From Alistipes sp. (GTDB lineage Bacteria > Bacteroidota > Bacteroidia > Bacteroidales > Rikenellaceae), in NCBI GenBank assembly GCA_017555105.1, contig JAFZHB010000021.1, forward strand, positions 88,929 to 152,928: a stretch of 64,000 bases of DNA, written 5' to 3'. The stretch's first letter is position 1. Each line of letters starts with the position of its first letter. The notes under the pieces were generated by a model, which saw only the letters and a list, made by a program, of their open reading frames with translations, was not told where the DNA came from and ran no database searches. A program made the translations under genes and the position numbers. Of the stretch, positions 34,853 to 43,595 are shown piece after piece.

Positions 34853-37297
34853 TTACTCCTCGCGCGGTTGCTCGGGCTCGAAGCCCAGCATGCGCATCCA
34901 CTCTACGGTAGCCGGATCGAGCGTCTCATTGCGATCGCTCCAAACGCCGCGTTCGGTGAGTCGGATGCGCTCCTCGTCGAAGCGCTTGCGAATCGGGAAG
35001 GCGGGACGACGGATCAGGGTGCGCTGGAGGCGTTCCGAGGGGCGGATCGTGCGGTCGAAGACATCCTCACGCTCGGGACGACGATCCCCCTGCCATTTGA
35101 ATCCTTTCAGATAGATCGATACATCCGCCGGCACCTGGTCTACGGGGTAGATCGGGCAGACGGGGTTGATGCGGTAGACGATACGCACCATCTGGCGATC
35201 CTCGAGGTAGAACGAGGCGTCGCCGCTCTCGATCGTGGCAATGCCGACCACCTCCTCGGGCCAACCATCCTTGTGGCAGAAGATCGTCTGCACATTGGTC
35301 TTGGCATCGAGGCGGTAGACCTCGTTGTTGTGGAAGTGTGCCGTCATCTGCTTCGAGGCAATCTGATCGTAATAGGTTGTATCGAACTGTGCAGCCATCA
35401 TCGGCGAGCCGACAAACTCGGCACGCGAGAGTTGCTGATTCGCCGTGTAGAGATCCATCACCTCCGAGGTGATCTGGTTGTTGGCGTTCCAGAGCACGGG
35501 CTCGATGTAGAGGTGGAGAGTCGAGTCGGACGAAAGACCCGTCAGCGAGTCGCAGACAGCCTGGAAGTCTCGACGGTAGATGCGGACATTGCGGAAGCCC
35601 TTCACCAGACGGTAGATGCTGTCCTGCGGGAGGGTGTCACCGAGCGTAGCCAACTGCTTGGCGATGCGCAACGAGTCGAGCGAGTCGAGGTGGCGATCCA
35701 GCAGCGAGTCTGTGCGGCGGATGTCGGCCAGTACGCCCAGGCGGAAGTTCCACACGGCGGTGGTGTCGAAGGGCTCCACCTTGCCCTTGCGCAGACGCGC
35801 CTGATAACGGCGGTTCATCTTCTCGCGCAGCTTAGTCACCTGCTTGGCGTGGGCAATTGAGTCTCGACGCTCCTGCGCCTTGAGGCGAGCCGCGGTCTTG
35901 GCCTGACGCTCGATGGCAATCTTCTCCAACAACTCCTTTTTGGCCTTCGCCTTCTCTGCCTTGCGGGCAATGGCGGCCTGCTTGGCCTCCTCCTTGGCTG
36001 CCTTCTTGGCAAGGGCACGCTGCTCGGCAGGGGTTAGTTGTATGCTATCTGCTGCCAACGAATCCACTGCAAGGCTATCGGTTGTGATCGAGTCCGTTTC
36101 GATTTCATTGGCAGACTCTTCTTTTTCCTCAGCTGTGGTGTGCGGTGCCGTTAGGGCGTCGGCATTCGGGATGGTCGGGAGCTGCGAGCGATCCAAACCC
36201 TTGAGACCGCTGGTGCGGGGGCGATCCTCCTCCTCGTCTGCATCCGCTTCGGCCTCCTGGGCTGCTTTGGCAGCGGCAGCAGCCTCGGCTGCGCGTTGCT
36301 CGGCATACTCGTCGGGCAGCGGATCGCCCAGACGCAGCGTGTAGAGGTAGATCGAATCGCTGCGCATAAAGAGCGAATCGGGGTTCTGCTCGGTGTCGTA
36401 GTTGATCACCGACGGACGCTTCGTGAGGAAGGCCTTGCCGCTCTCCTTCCAGTATTCACCGTAGTCGCCAAACGAGAGGTTCTTGTGCTCGCTCTCATTG
36501 ATCTGCAGGTTGCTGCGCAGCACGATATGCTCCTCGGCTCGGAAGTAGTCGAGCGTGTCGCACCACAACTCCTGCGTCTTGGTCAGCAGGTAGCCGTTGC
36601 GCGTCACAGCGTAGTGCGCATCCGCCTTGCGGTAGCGACCCTGATCGCCCGAGAGATACTCGCCGTCGATGTTCCAAATGTGGGTATTGGTGAAGAAGAA
36701 GGCCTCCTCGGTCGCCATGTTGTAGACCACCGAATCGCCCTTGAGATCATACTCCGAGTTGCTCATCTCCACTGCCTCGACCGCCACGAGCTCCTTCGTG
36801 TCGGCGTAGTAGTAGCCGCGTCGAGCCTCCATCACCTGATCGCCCTGTGTCAGTACGCCTCCGTTGGCAAACTGGCCGACATTGTCGAGCGTATTGAATT
36901 GGAACGAACGGGTGTAGAGCGTAGCATCGCCATCGACCACCTTCACCAGCGGCGAGTGGATCACCAACAGGTTCTTATCGCGGTCGTAGTCGGCGCGGTC
37001 GCCATAGATGTAGGTCGTATTCTTGTTGATCAGCACATTGCCGAAGCACTCGATGTGTGCATCGGAGTAGCGCACGGCCGAGTCGCAGGTGATCACCGCT
37101 CCGTTGTGCTGCGCAGCAAAGTTGCCCACCATGAAGATCACCGAGTCGCCGGGTTTTACCGGGCCCGAGTTGTCTGATTTGAGGTGTACAATCTTCTTCT
37201 CCGAGGGTTGTTCCTCGGGGGCTGCAAGCATGCCGCCACGCGCAAAGAGCAGCGTGGCAAAGAGCAGGGGTAGGGCTATGGAGAGCAGTCGTCGCAC
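34853..37297 (-). CDS. OstA-like (LptA/LptD N-terminal-like) periplasmic protein
   Basis: 814 residues with a signal peptide (MRRLLSIALPLLFATLLFARG). Residues ~35-320 are OstA-type repeats (VITCDSAVRYSDAHIECFGNVLIN, YIYGDRADYDRDKNLL, GYYYADTKELVAVEAVEM), the beta-jellyroll used to bridge LPS across the periplasm. Residues ~331-515 are a highly charged Ala/Lys/Glu/Arg insert, predicted coiled coil, ending before another beta region (about 520-790) with further OstA-like strands. Probably part of LPS transport, with lptC at the left end of this window. Its neighbours upstream are two parvulin-type chaperones. Confidence 0.85.
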   Translation of the reverse strand: MRRLLSIALPLLFATLLFARGGMLAAPEEQPSEKKIVHLKSDNSGPVKPGDSVIFMVGNFAAQHNGAVITCDSAVRYSDAHIECFGNVLINKNTTYIYGDRADYDRDKNLLVIHSPLVKVVDGDATLYTRSFQFNTLDNVGQFANGGVLTQGDQVMEARRGYYYADTKELVAVEAVEMSNSEYDLKGDSVVYNMATEEAFFFTNTHIWNIDGEYLSGDQGRYRKADAHYAVTRNGYLLTKTQELWCDTLDYFRAEEHIVLRSNLQINESEHKNLSFGDYGEYWKESGKAFLTKRPSVINYDTEQNPDSLFMRSDSIYLYTLRLGDPLPDEYAEQRAAEAAAAAKAAQEAEADADEEEDRPRTSGLKGLDRSQLPTIPNADALTAPHTTAEEKEESANEIETDSITTDSLAVDSLAADSIQLTPAEQRALAKKAAKEEAKQAAIARKAEKAKAKKELLEKIAIERQAKTAARLKAQERRDSIAHAKQVTKLREKMNRRYQARLRKGKVEPFDTTAVWNFRLGVLADIRRTDSLLDRHLDSLDSLRIAKQLATLGDTLPQDSIYRLVKGFRNVRIYRRDFQAVCDSLTGLSSDSTLHLYIEPVLWNANNQITSEVMDLYTANQQLSRAEFVGSPMMAAQFDTTYYDQIASKQMTAHFHNNEVYRLDAKTNVQTIFCHKDGWPEEVVGIATIESGDASFYLEDRQMVRIVYRINPVCPIYPVDQVPADVSIYLKGFKWQGDRRPEREDVFDRTIRPSERLQRTLIRRPAFPIRKRFDEERIRLTERGVWSDRNETLDPATVEWMRMLGFEPEQPREE

Positions 37298-37324
37298 AGA
37301 GTGGGAACTTTTGAGGGGAACGGA

Positions 37325-38728
37325 TTAGCGAACCCAGTGTTTATTCTCGAAGGCGCCGTTGCGGAACTCGGGCTCGATGTGGATATACATCTCGTCAATG
37401 TGGTCCGAGAGCCACTTCTCGAAGACGCGCTCCTGCTTATCCATCAACGCCATCTCCTCCAGGCGCAGGTAGTCCTCGGCCATCGAGGCGGTGTGGGTCG
37501 GGATGATCTTCACCAGCTTGACAATCTTGGCCATCTCGTTGCCCATGATGTCGGCCGTGAGGAACGAGCTCGATACCTCACCCTCCTTCAGCTGCATCAA
37601 CTTGTTGTAGTCGGCCAGGGCGTTGAACTGCGCAAAGTCCTCGCGCAGGAACTGCGTGACGGTCAACTTGGCATCGTAGGCCTGGTAGCGCTCCAAGATG
37701 TCGTGGTTCGATACGATACCGCCGTTCATCTTCGAGTTCTTGTCGTCGGAGTGCTCCAGCGCCGCCTGCTCGAAGGTGATCGAGTCGGCCTTGATCAGCG
37801 TAGCGAGGCTGTCGAGTGTATTGAGCGCTTCGCTCAGCTCGTTGGTCGTATAGGAGGGCTTGAGCAGGATGTGGCGGAAGCGGTAGCGTGCGCCACGCAC
37901 CGAGAGCAGCTGAATGATGTGGAAACCATACTGCGACTCTACCACCTCGGAGATCTGCTCGGGACGGAGCATCTCGAGTGCATCGGCAAAGGCGGGATCG
38001 AGCTCGGCAAGCGCTGCCTCCATCTCACCACCGCGTGTAGCCGTGCCGGGGTCCTGCGAGTAGATCAGTGCCAGGTTGGCAAAGCGAGCCTCCTTGTTGA
38101 TGACGCGGGCACGCATCTCCAGCAGACGCTCACGCGTACGCTGCTTGGCCTCGTTGATCGAGCTCGGGAACTTCGTGATGTGGGCATAGACAAACTGATC
38201 GGCAATGATCGGCAGACTATCCTTCGGGATCGAGTTGTAGTACTGCTCCACCTCGCCCGGGATGATCGATACGCGGCTGATCACCTGCTGGCGCATCGAC
38301 TGGGCAGTGGCCTGCTCGGTCATCTGGCGCTGCATCATGCTGCGCAGGTGGAAGATGGCCATGTGGTGCTTCTTCTCGAGCGCGGAGATCGAACCCTCCT
38401 GCTCGATCATCATCTGCACACGCTCCTCGACGCTCGACTGAATCTGCGCTTCGTTTACCTCCACCGAGTCGATCTGGCCCTGGTTGAAGAGCAGTTTCTG
38501 GGTCATCAGCGCCTCCAACGCCTCGTTCATCGGGTCGCGGTCCGAGGTGTAACCCTGCTCGCGGCGCTCGGCCACCAGCTGGCGGGCCTGCTGCTCCACC
38601 TCCGAATAGAGGATCGACGAGCCACCCACAACGGCTACCACCTTATCGACCATTACCTGGCGTTTTTGGGCAAAGAGTGCTGTCAGTGCCAGCAGCACCG
38701 TCAGCGACATCAAAACAACTTTCTTCAT
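37325..38728 (-). CDS. surA: SurA-type peptidyl-prolyl isomerase/chaperone
   Basis: 467 residues; signal peptide (MKKVVLMSLTVLLALTALFAQ). SurA_N domain (VDKVVAVVGGSSILYSEVEQQA) followed by two parvulin repeats: one around residues 170-265 (AHITKFPS... GTATRGGEMEAALAELDPAFADAL... GFHIIQLLSVRGARYRFRHILL) and a second from about 265 (HILLKPSYTTNELSEAL... NGGIVSNHD). Periplasmic chaperone for outer-membrane proteins. Co-directional with a PPIC-like lipoprotein upstream and the OstA-like gene 27 bases downstream. Confidence 0.93.
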   Translation of the reverse strand: MKKVVLMSLTVLLALTALFAQKRQVMVDKVVAVVGGSSILYSEVEQQARQLVAERREQGYTSDRDPMNEALEALMTQKLLFNQGQIDSVEVNEAQIQSSVEERVQMMIEQEGSISALEKKHHMAIFHLRSMMQRQMTEQATAQSMRQQVISRVSIIPGEVEQYYNSIPKDSLPIIADQFVYAHITKFPSSINEAKQRTRERLLEMRARVINKEARFANLALIYSQDPGTATRGGEMEAALAELDPAFADALEMLRPEQISEVVESQYGFHIIQLLSVRGARYRFRHILLKPSYTTNELSEALNTLDSLATLIKADSITFEQAALEHSDDKNSKMNGGIVSNHDILERYQAYDAKLTVTQFLREDFAQFNALADYNKLMQLKEGEVSSSFLTADIMGNEMAKIVKLVKIIPTHTASMAEDYLRLEEMALMDKQERVFEKWLSDHIDEMYIHIEPEFRNGAFENKHWVR

Positions 38729-38775
38729 CGTATTTTCTTCTCGTTTTATTTTCGTTTCTGTTTTCTGGTGAGGGG

Positions 38776-39666
38776 TTACTCGCCCGTCGTAGGTTGTTCC
38801 TCGGCAAAGATGCGGAATCCCTCCACCTCGGCTGCCTGTTGGTAGAGCGCCTCCTCGTGATCGCGGATCACCTGCTGCTGGCGCTGGTTGAAGAGCACGC
38901 GGCGAATCGTGGCCTTCAATCGTTCGATCGGCTCCGTGTCGCCCTTCTTGCGCACGGCGTCGATCGTAAAGTAGTAGTAGTGTGATGCGTCGCTCATCTC
39001 CTGGATCCCCTTCTTGGTGAGCAGCTCATCGTACGAACGCGATCGCACGATGGGGAGCAGGCTCAACAGGTCGGTATAGTCGACCCAGCTCTCGCTGAAA
39101 TCGTTTAATTCAAAATCATGTTTCAGGCAGAGATCGCGGAAATCCTGCTGCTGCGCCTCCTTCTTCGAGATCATCAGCTCACGCAGTCGGCGCGTCTGGC
39201 GGTAGCTCTTCGGCACGCGTACCACCATGCCTTTGACGATCGTGCGGTCGAGACGGAACTCGTTGAGGTGCTCGGTGTAGTAAGCCGAGAGCTCCTCCTC
39301 GGAGAAGGTCGTATCGGCCATGCGGTCCACGCAGTACTGGTCGAGCTTGCGGATAAAGAGCGCCTGACGATACTCCTCGACCATGCGGTCGATATCAGCC
39401 GCCGAAGCCGAAAAGAGTTGCTCGGCCTCCTGCAACTTGAGCTGCTTGCGGATCCAGAGATCCACATAGCGACGGGCATGAGCAACGCTATCCTCGGCCG
39501 AAAGACCTGCGGGCATCGTGCTGCGGAGGGCGTCGACCGTCAGTTCGCGTTCGCCGACGCGGGCAATGGGTTTCTCGCCTACGAAATAGCGCGGCAACTC
39601 CTGACACGCTGTCAGGAGCAGCAGGCAGAAAATCGCCGGCAGGGTATGTTGCACAAAATGTCGCAT
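38776..39666 (-). CDS. SurA/PpiC-related lipoprotein
   Basis: 296 residues from ATG 39666, which begins a lipoprotein signal (FCLLLLTACQE). A SurA_N-like helical region (VGERELTVDALRSTMPAG, KYVD-type helices) is present, but the C-terminal half lacks the clear parvulin signatures (no GG.LG or HILV-type strings), so it may be a chaperone without isomerase activity. It is followed by surA and the OstA-like gene, an arrangement of parvulin-like genes that recurs in Bacteroidales. Its -7 box is only about 10 bases before the start codon, so the transcript is nearly leaderless. Confidence 0.78.
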   Translation of the reverse strand: MRHFVQHTLPAIFCLLLLTACQELPRYFVGEKPIARVGERELTVDALRSTMPAGLSAEDSVAHARRYVDLWIRKQLKLQEAEQLFSASAADIDRMVEEYRQALFIRKLDQYCVDRMADTTFSEEELSAYYTEHLNEFRLDRTIVKGMVVRVPKSYRQTRRLRELMISKKEAQQQDFRDLCLKHDFELNDFSESWVDYTDLLSLLPIVRSRSYDELLTKKGIQEMSDASHYYYFTIDAVRKKGDTEPIERLKATIRRVLFNQRQQQVIRDHEEALYQQAAEVEGFRIFAEEQPTTGE

Positions 39667-39676
39667 AATGAATGGG

Positions 39677-39684
39677 CAAAGATA
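39677..39684 (-). promoter_or_regulatory. -7 element TATCTTTG next to the PpiC-like lipoprotein start
   Basis: Minus-strand TATCTTTG (39684-39677), 10 bases before the ATG at 39666; the implied leader is only a few bases. Confidence 0.5.
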
Positions 39685-39724
39685 CGCTTTTTTCCGTGAA
39701 ATAACGCGACTTGAGGTCGGATTA

Positions 39725-40570
39725 TTACGTGGTCGCGCGATTTTTCCCTTCGGGAGTGCTGCTTTTTGCCAGTTGGCGCAGGCGAAAAAGCGCGAAAAAG
39801 GCAAAGAGCAAGGCGGCGATCCAGAGGATGGCATAGAGTCGATCGTTGCCGATGAGCGTGCGCAGACTCTCCTCGCTGAGGCCGCTGATAAGCAGTAGGT
39901 AGGCCGTGGCGTTGTTCAGGGCGTGGAGCGCAATGGCAGACCAAAGGGTGGCCGTACGCTCGTAGATGTAGGCTAAAATCAACCCCATAAAGAAGGCGTT
40001 GATCAGCGCCGTTGGATGAAGGTGTAGAACCCCGAAAAAGAGCGCAGAAAGGAGCATGGAGGGGAGCATGCGGTAGCGTGTGCGCAGCGATCCATAGATC
40101 AGACCGCGGCAGATAAACTCCTCGAAAAGAGGGGCGATGATGACCAGCGCCACGATGCTGCCAAGACCGCGTCCGACCTGCTGGTCGAGCTCGGGCAGCA
40201 ACAGGTAGAGTGGCTCGAGTAACAGGCCGATGGCAGCCATCAAAAGGTAGCCCCAGAGAAGCAGTCGCGGATCGAAACGGCGTGGGCGCAACCCCCAGCT
40301 GATCGAGGGGGCACAACGCCATCGGCGATAGCCGACAAGCAGGATGCTGACAAGAAGCATAGAGGCAAAACTTGTGGCTGCAAGATATGCGCCTAACTCA
40401 TTGGGCTGTAGTGTGTTTAAACTTTTTCCGGCGAAGAGCAGCACGGCGATTCCGAGCAGTGAACAGCCGAGCTGTATAACGAAAAAGAGTCCGAGCATCA
40501 CGAGCAGATCGCCCGCCGAGGGGAAGGGTGCCGAACCCAATAGTTTTTTTTCTTCCATGGTCGTTTGCAT
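39725..40570 (-). CDS. CPBP-family intramembrane protease homologue
   Basis: 281 residues from ATG 40570 (MQTTMEEKK; a second ATG lies four codons on). About eight hydrophobic segments. CPBP (Abi/Rce1-like) motifs are intact: EExxxR in PLFEEFICRGLIYGSLR, FxxxH in FGVLHLHP, and HxxxN in IALHALNNA. These residues form the glutamate-based active site of Rce1-type proteases. The upstream -7 box (40589-40596) gives a short leader. Substrate is unknown. Confidence 0.9.
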   Translation of the reverse strand: MQTTMEEKKLLGSAPFPSAGDLLVMLGLFFVIQLGCSLLGIAVLLFAGKSLNTLQPNELGAYLAATSFASMLLVSILLVGYRRWRCAPSISWGLRPRRFDPRLLLWGYLLMAAIGLLLEPLYLLLPELDQQVGRGLGSIVALVIIAPLFEEFICRGLIYGSLRTRYRMLPSMLLSALFFGVLHLHPTALINAFFMGLILAYIYERTATLWSAIALHALNNATAYLLLISGLSEESLRTLIGNDRLYAILWIAALLFAFFALFRLRQLAKSSTPEGKNRATT

Positions 40571-40588
40571 TTTTGATGGATTCCGCTT

Positions 40589-40596
40589 CAAAGGTA
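40589..40596 (-). promoter_or_regulatory. -7 element TACCTTTG of the CPBP gene
   Basis: Minus-strand TACCTTTG 18 bases before the ATG at 40570; divergent from the parA promoter. Confidence 0.5.
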
Positions 40597-40616
40597 CGCA
40601 ATTTTCGGCGCAGAGT

Positions 40617-40648
40617 TGCGATTTTTTCGGATAAAATGTGTAATTTTG
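40617..40648 (+). promoter_or_regulatory. Promoter of the parA operon
   Basis: TTG (40617-40619), 21-base spacer, TAATTTTG (40641-40648); about 60 bases of leader to the ATG at 40716. Confidence 0.55.
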
Positions 40649-40715
40649 TCCCGCTTTGTGAATATACGATTCGTGAGCGTTGTAAGAGTAAAGATAATAA
40701 CGATAGAGAGAAGAT

Positions 40716-41477
40716 ATGGCAAAAGTGATCGCATTGGCCAACCAGAAGGGTGGTGTCGGAAAAACCACCACGGCCATCAACCTGGCCGCCTCGTTGGCGT
40801 TGCTCGGTAAAAAGGTGCTGCTGCTCGATGCTGACCCGCAGGCAAATGCCACCTCGGGTTTGGGCTTCGACATCAACCTGGAGGGTATCTACGAGTGCAT
40901 TTCAGGTACGCGCAAAGCCGAGGAGGTGATCTTGCAGAGCGCCGATGTAAAGAACCTCTGGGTGCTCCCCTCGTCGATCGATCTGGTGGCGGCCGATACC
41001 GAGCTGCCGAAGATGGAGCAGGCGCACCGCGTCATGCAGCGCATCATCAACGAGGTGCGCGACCGCTTCGACTTTATCTTCATCGACTGCTCGCCGTCGC
41101 TCGGCTACACGACAGTCAATATCCTGACGGCAGCCGATTCGGTGCTGATCCCCGTGCAGTGTGAGTACCTCGCGCTGGAGGGTCTCTCGAAACTGCTCAA
41201 CACGATCCGTAAGGTGAAATCGTCGCTCAATCCGAGCCTCGAGATCGAGGGCTTCCTGCTGACGATGTATATGCGCAACCGCCTGAACAACCAGGTGGTG
41301 ACCGAGGTGCGCAACCACTTTGGCGAGTTGGCCTATGAAACCATTATTTCGCGCAACATCCGCCTGGGTGAGGCTCCTTCGCACGGTAAGCCCGTGATGC
41401 TCTACGATGCATCGGCTGCCGGCTCGGTGAGCTACTTGGCTTTGGCACGCGAATTCCTCAAACGCAATAAAAAATAA
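40716..41477 (+). CDS. parA: Chromosome-partitioning ATPase ParA (Soj)
   Basis: 253 residues. Deviant Walker A KGGVGKTTTAINLA with the signature Lys, LLLDADPQANAT, FIFIDCSPSLGYTTVNIL and PVQCEYLALEGLS are all typical of Soj-type ParA. It works with ParB-parS to segregate the origin region. ParB follows by 9 bases. I saw no parS palindrome by eye. Confidence 0.97.
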   Translation: MAKVIALANQKGGVGKTTTAINLAASLALLGKKVLLLDADPQANATSGLGFDINLEGIYECISGTRKAEEVILQSADVKNLWVLPSSIDLVAADTELPKMEQAHRVMQRIINEVRDRFDFIFIDCSPSLGYTTVNILTAADSVLIPVQCEYLALEGLSKLLNTIRKVKSSLNPSLEIEGFLLTMYMRNRLNNQVVTEVRNHFGELAYETIISRNIRLGEAPSHGKPVMLYDASAAGSVSYLALAREFLKRNKK

Positions 41478-41486
41478 CAACCGAAT

Positions 41487-42347
41487 ATGAAACAACCGAA
41501 AGGATTGGGCCGTGGTCTGGATGCGATCTTCGGCACCGACGGACTCGATTTGAAGGCAAAGCCGATGGCCGAGATGGCCGAGTTGGAGTTGGCGCAGATC
41601 CATCCCAACCCCACGCAGCCGCGTACGAATTTTGATGAGGAGGCGCTCGATGAGTTGGCCGACTCGATCCGTCAGTTGGGTGTTATTCAGCCGATTACGG
41701 TGCGCAAGGATCGCAACGGCGGCTACATCATTATCAGCGGCGAGCGCCGCTGGCGTGCGGCACAGCGTGCCAACCTGGAGCGCCTGCCCGCCTACATTCG
41801 TGAGGTTGACGACGAGAACCTGCATGCCATGGCGCTGGTGGAGAATATCCAGCGTCAGGATCTCAATGCCATCGAGATTGCACTCGGTATGCAGCGTCTG
41901 ATTGATGAGTGCCACCTCACGCAGGACGCCCTCTCGGAGCGCGTCGGTAAGAAGCGTTCGTCGGTCGCCAATTACCTGCGTCTGCTGAAGCTCCCGAACG
42001 AGGTGCAGCTCGCCTTGAAGGAGGGCCTGATCTCGATGGGGCACGCCAAGGCCATTGCAGGTGCGCCGGAGGAGGAGCAGCTGCGTGTGCTGAAGAAGTG
42101 CTTGAAGCGCGCCTTGTCGGTGCGTCAGACCGAGGAGCTGGTGCGTGCCATCGCCGAGCCGAAGGCTGTGCGTGTGTCCGATGAGGAGGAGTATCCGGAG
42201 AGCTACTCGCGCCTGGTCGAGCAGCTCGAGCGCCTCTTTACCTCGGAGATCGCCATCAAGCGCACGAAGAGCGGTGGCGGTAAGATCACGATTGGCTTTG
42301 CCGATGACGCCGAGATTGAGCGCATGATCGAGCGCCTGACGAAATAA
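41487..42347 (+). CDS. parB: Chromosome-partitioning protein ParB (Spo0J)
   Basis: 286 residues. ParB/Srx CTPase domain with NPTQPRTNFDEEALDELADSIRQLGVIQP, the arginine patch GERRWRAA, and VENIQRQDLNAIE; a central HTH with LSERVGKKRSSVANYLRLLKLP, and a C-terminal dimerisation domain. It loads onto parS, spreads by CTP-dependent clamping and stimulates ParA. Immediately downstream of parA. Confidence 0.97.
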   Translation: MKQPKGLGRGLDAIFGTDGLDLKAKPMAEMAELELAQIHPNPTQPRTNFDEEALDELADSIRQLGVIQPITVRKDRNGGYIIISGERRWRAAQRANLERLPAYIREVDDENLHAMALVENIQRQDLNAIEIALGMQRLIDECHLTQDALSERVGKKRSSVANYLRLLKLPNEVQLALKEGLISMGHAKAIAGAPEEEQLRVLKKCLKRALSVRQTEELVRAIAEPKAVRVSDEEEYPESYSRLVEQLERLFTSEIAIKRTKSGGGKITIGFADDAEIERMIERLTK

Positions 42348-42381
42348 GATTGATAGTTAGAACAATACATCCACAACGCTT

Positions 42382-43557
42382 ATGACACTTCGGAGAGTAC
42401 TCCTCGTACTGCTTCTTCTGCTCGGCTGCATGGCTCTGCAACCTTGCTCGGCGCAACAACTCTTGCACCGAGGCAAGCGTACCATTGTGCGCGGAGGCCT
42501 CTTCCAACAGGCGGATTCGGTGCGTATAAAGGCCGATTCGTTGGCCTTCGAGCAGCTGATTCTGGCGGCCGACTCGCTCTTTGCCGAGGAGTTTGCGGCC
42601 GACTCGGCAGCCCTGACGCAACTTCGTACGGATGACCTTACGACGCTCGATTCGGTGGCGATGGCCGAGTTTATGATGGAGGGCGTGACGCGCGATACGA
42701 CGCGCCGCGAAATCTTCAAGAAGGGGTGGCTCATGAGCGACTCGATGAGCCTTACGAAGGTAAGCTGGGGCGCAGCCCTCTTGCCTGGTTACGGCCAGAT
42801 CTACAACAAGGAGTATTGGAAACTGCCGATCCTCTACGGTACGCTCGGTACGAGCATCGCCCTCTTTGCGCACGAGAACAAGATCTACAAACCGCTCAAA
42901 AAACAGTACGATGCAATCACCGATGTAAGTATGCAGCGTACGCCCGAGCTCGATGCCCTGCAGACGAAGATGATCCGCAGCAACACGAAGCGTCAGCTCT
43001 TCCTCGGTGCGGCAGTTGCCTCCTATGTCTACTTCATTGGCGATGCGGCGATCAACTACTCGACGAACGATGTCTCCTCGGTGAAGAAGGCCACGACGCT
43101 TGCCTTCATCTGCCCGGGTGCGGGTCAGTTCTACAACCGCAGCTACTGGAAGGTGCCTTTCGTGGTGGGTGGTTTTACGACGCTGGCCTACTGTATCGAT
43201 TGGAACAACCGTGGCTTCCAGCGCTTTAGAAAGGCTTACCACCTCCTCTCGGACTACGAGAAGAACCCCGAGAAGTACCCCAACGGCCCGACCGACGAGT
43301 TCCGTGGTCGCTATGCCGCGAGCTTTATGAAGAACCTGCGCAACAACTATCGTCGTAATCGCGACCTCTGTATCATCCTGACGGGTGGTATGTACCTCTT
43401 GCAGGTGATCGATGCCCATGTCGATGCGCACCTGAAGGATTATGACATCTCGGACGACCTCTCGATCAATATCGAGCCGATGATGGATTACACCTACCTG
43501 CCCACGGTTGGCAATCATCGTCCGGTGGTCGGCCTGAATATGAACATTACATTTTAA
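42382..43557 (+). CDS. DUF5683 membrane-associated protein
   Basis: 391 residues; signal peptide (MTLRRVLLVLLLLLGCMALQPCSAQ), then an acidic Ser/Asp/Leu-rich segment (to ~125) and the DUF5683 domain: a repeated motif SWGAALLPGYGQIYNKEYWKLP and AFICPGAGQFYNRSYWKVP with hydrophobic helices around each. The duplicated 'PG.GQ.YN..YWK.P' string identifies the family, which in Bacteroidetes regularly sits between parAB and a lytic transglycosylase gene. Function unknown; the location suggests a role in division or envelope. Confidence 0.88.
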   Translation: MTLRRVLLVLLLLLGCMALQPCSAQQLLHRGKRTIVRGGLFQQADSVRIKADSLAFEQLILAADSLFAEEFAADSAALTQLRTDDLTTLDSVAMAEFMMEGVTRDTTRREIFKKGWLMSDSMSLTKVSWGAALLPGYGQIYNKEYWKLPILYGTLGTSIALFAHENKIYKPLKKQYDAITDVSMQRTPELDALQTKMIRSNTKRQLFLGAAVASYVYFIGDAAINYSTNDVSSVKKATTLAFICPGAGQFYNRSYWKVPFVVGGFTTLAYCIDWNNRGFQRFRKAYHLLSDYEKNPEKYPNGPTDEFRGRYAASFMKNLRNNYRRNRDLCIILTGGMYLLQVIDAHVDAHLKDYDISDDLSINIEPMMDYTYLPTVGNHRPVVGLNMNITF

Positions 43558-43595
43558 TCCCTGAAAAAAAGACTCGATTGTATCGATCTCAACCG

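Noticed and set aside
40600-42400. parS sites near parAB
   Set aside because: No palindrome resembling TGTTNCACGTGAAACA was seen by eye in this region; they may lie elsewhere.
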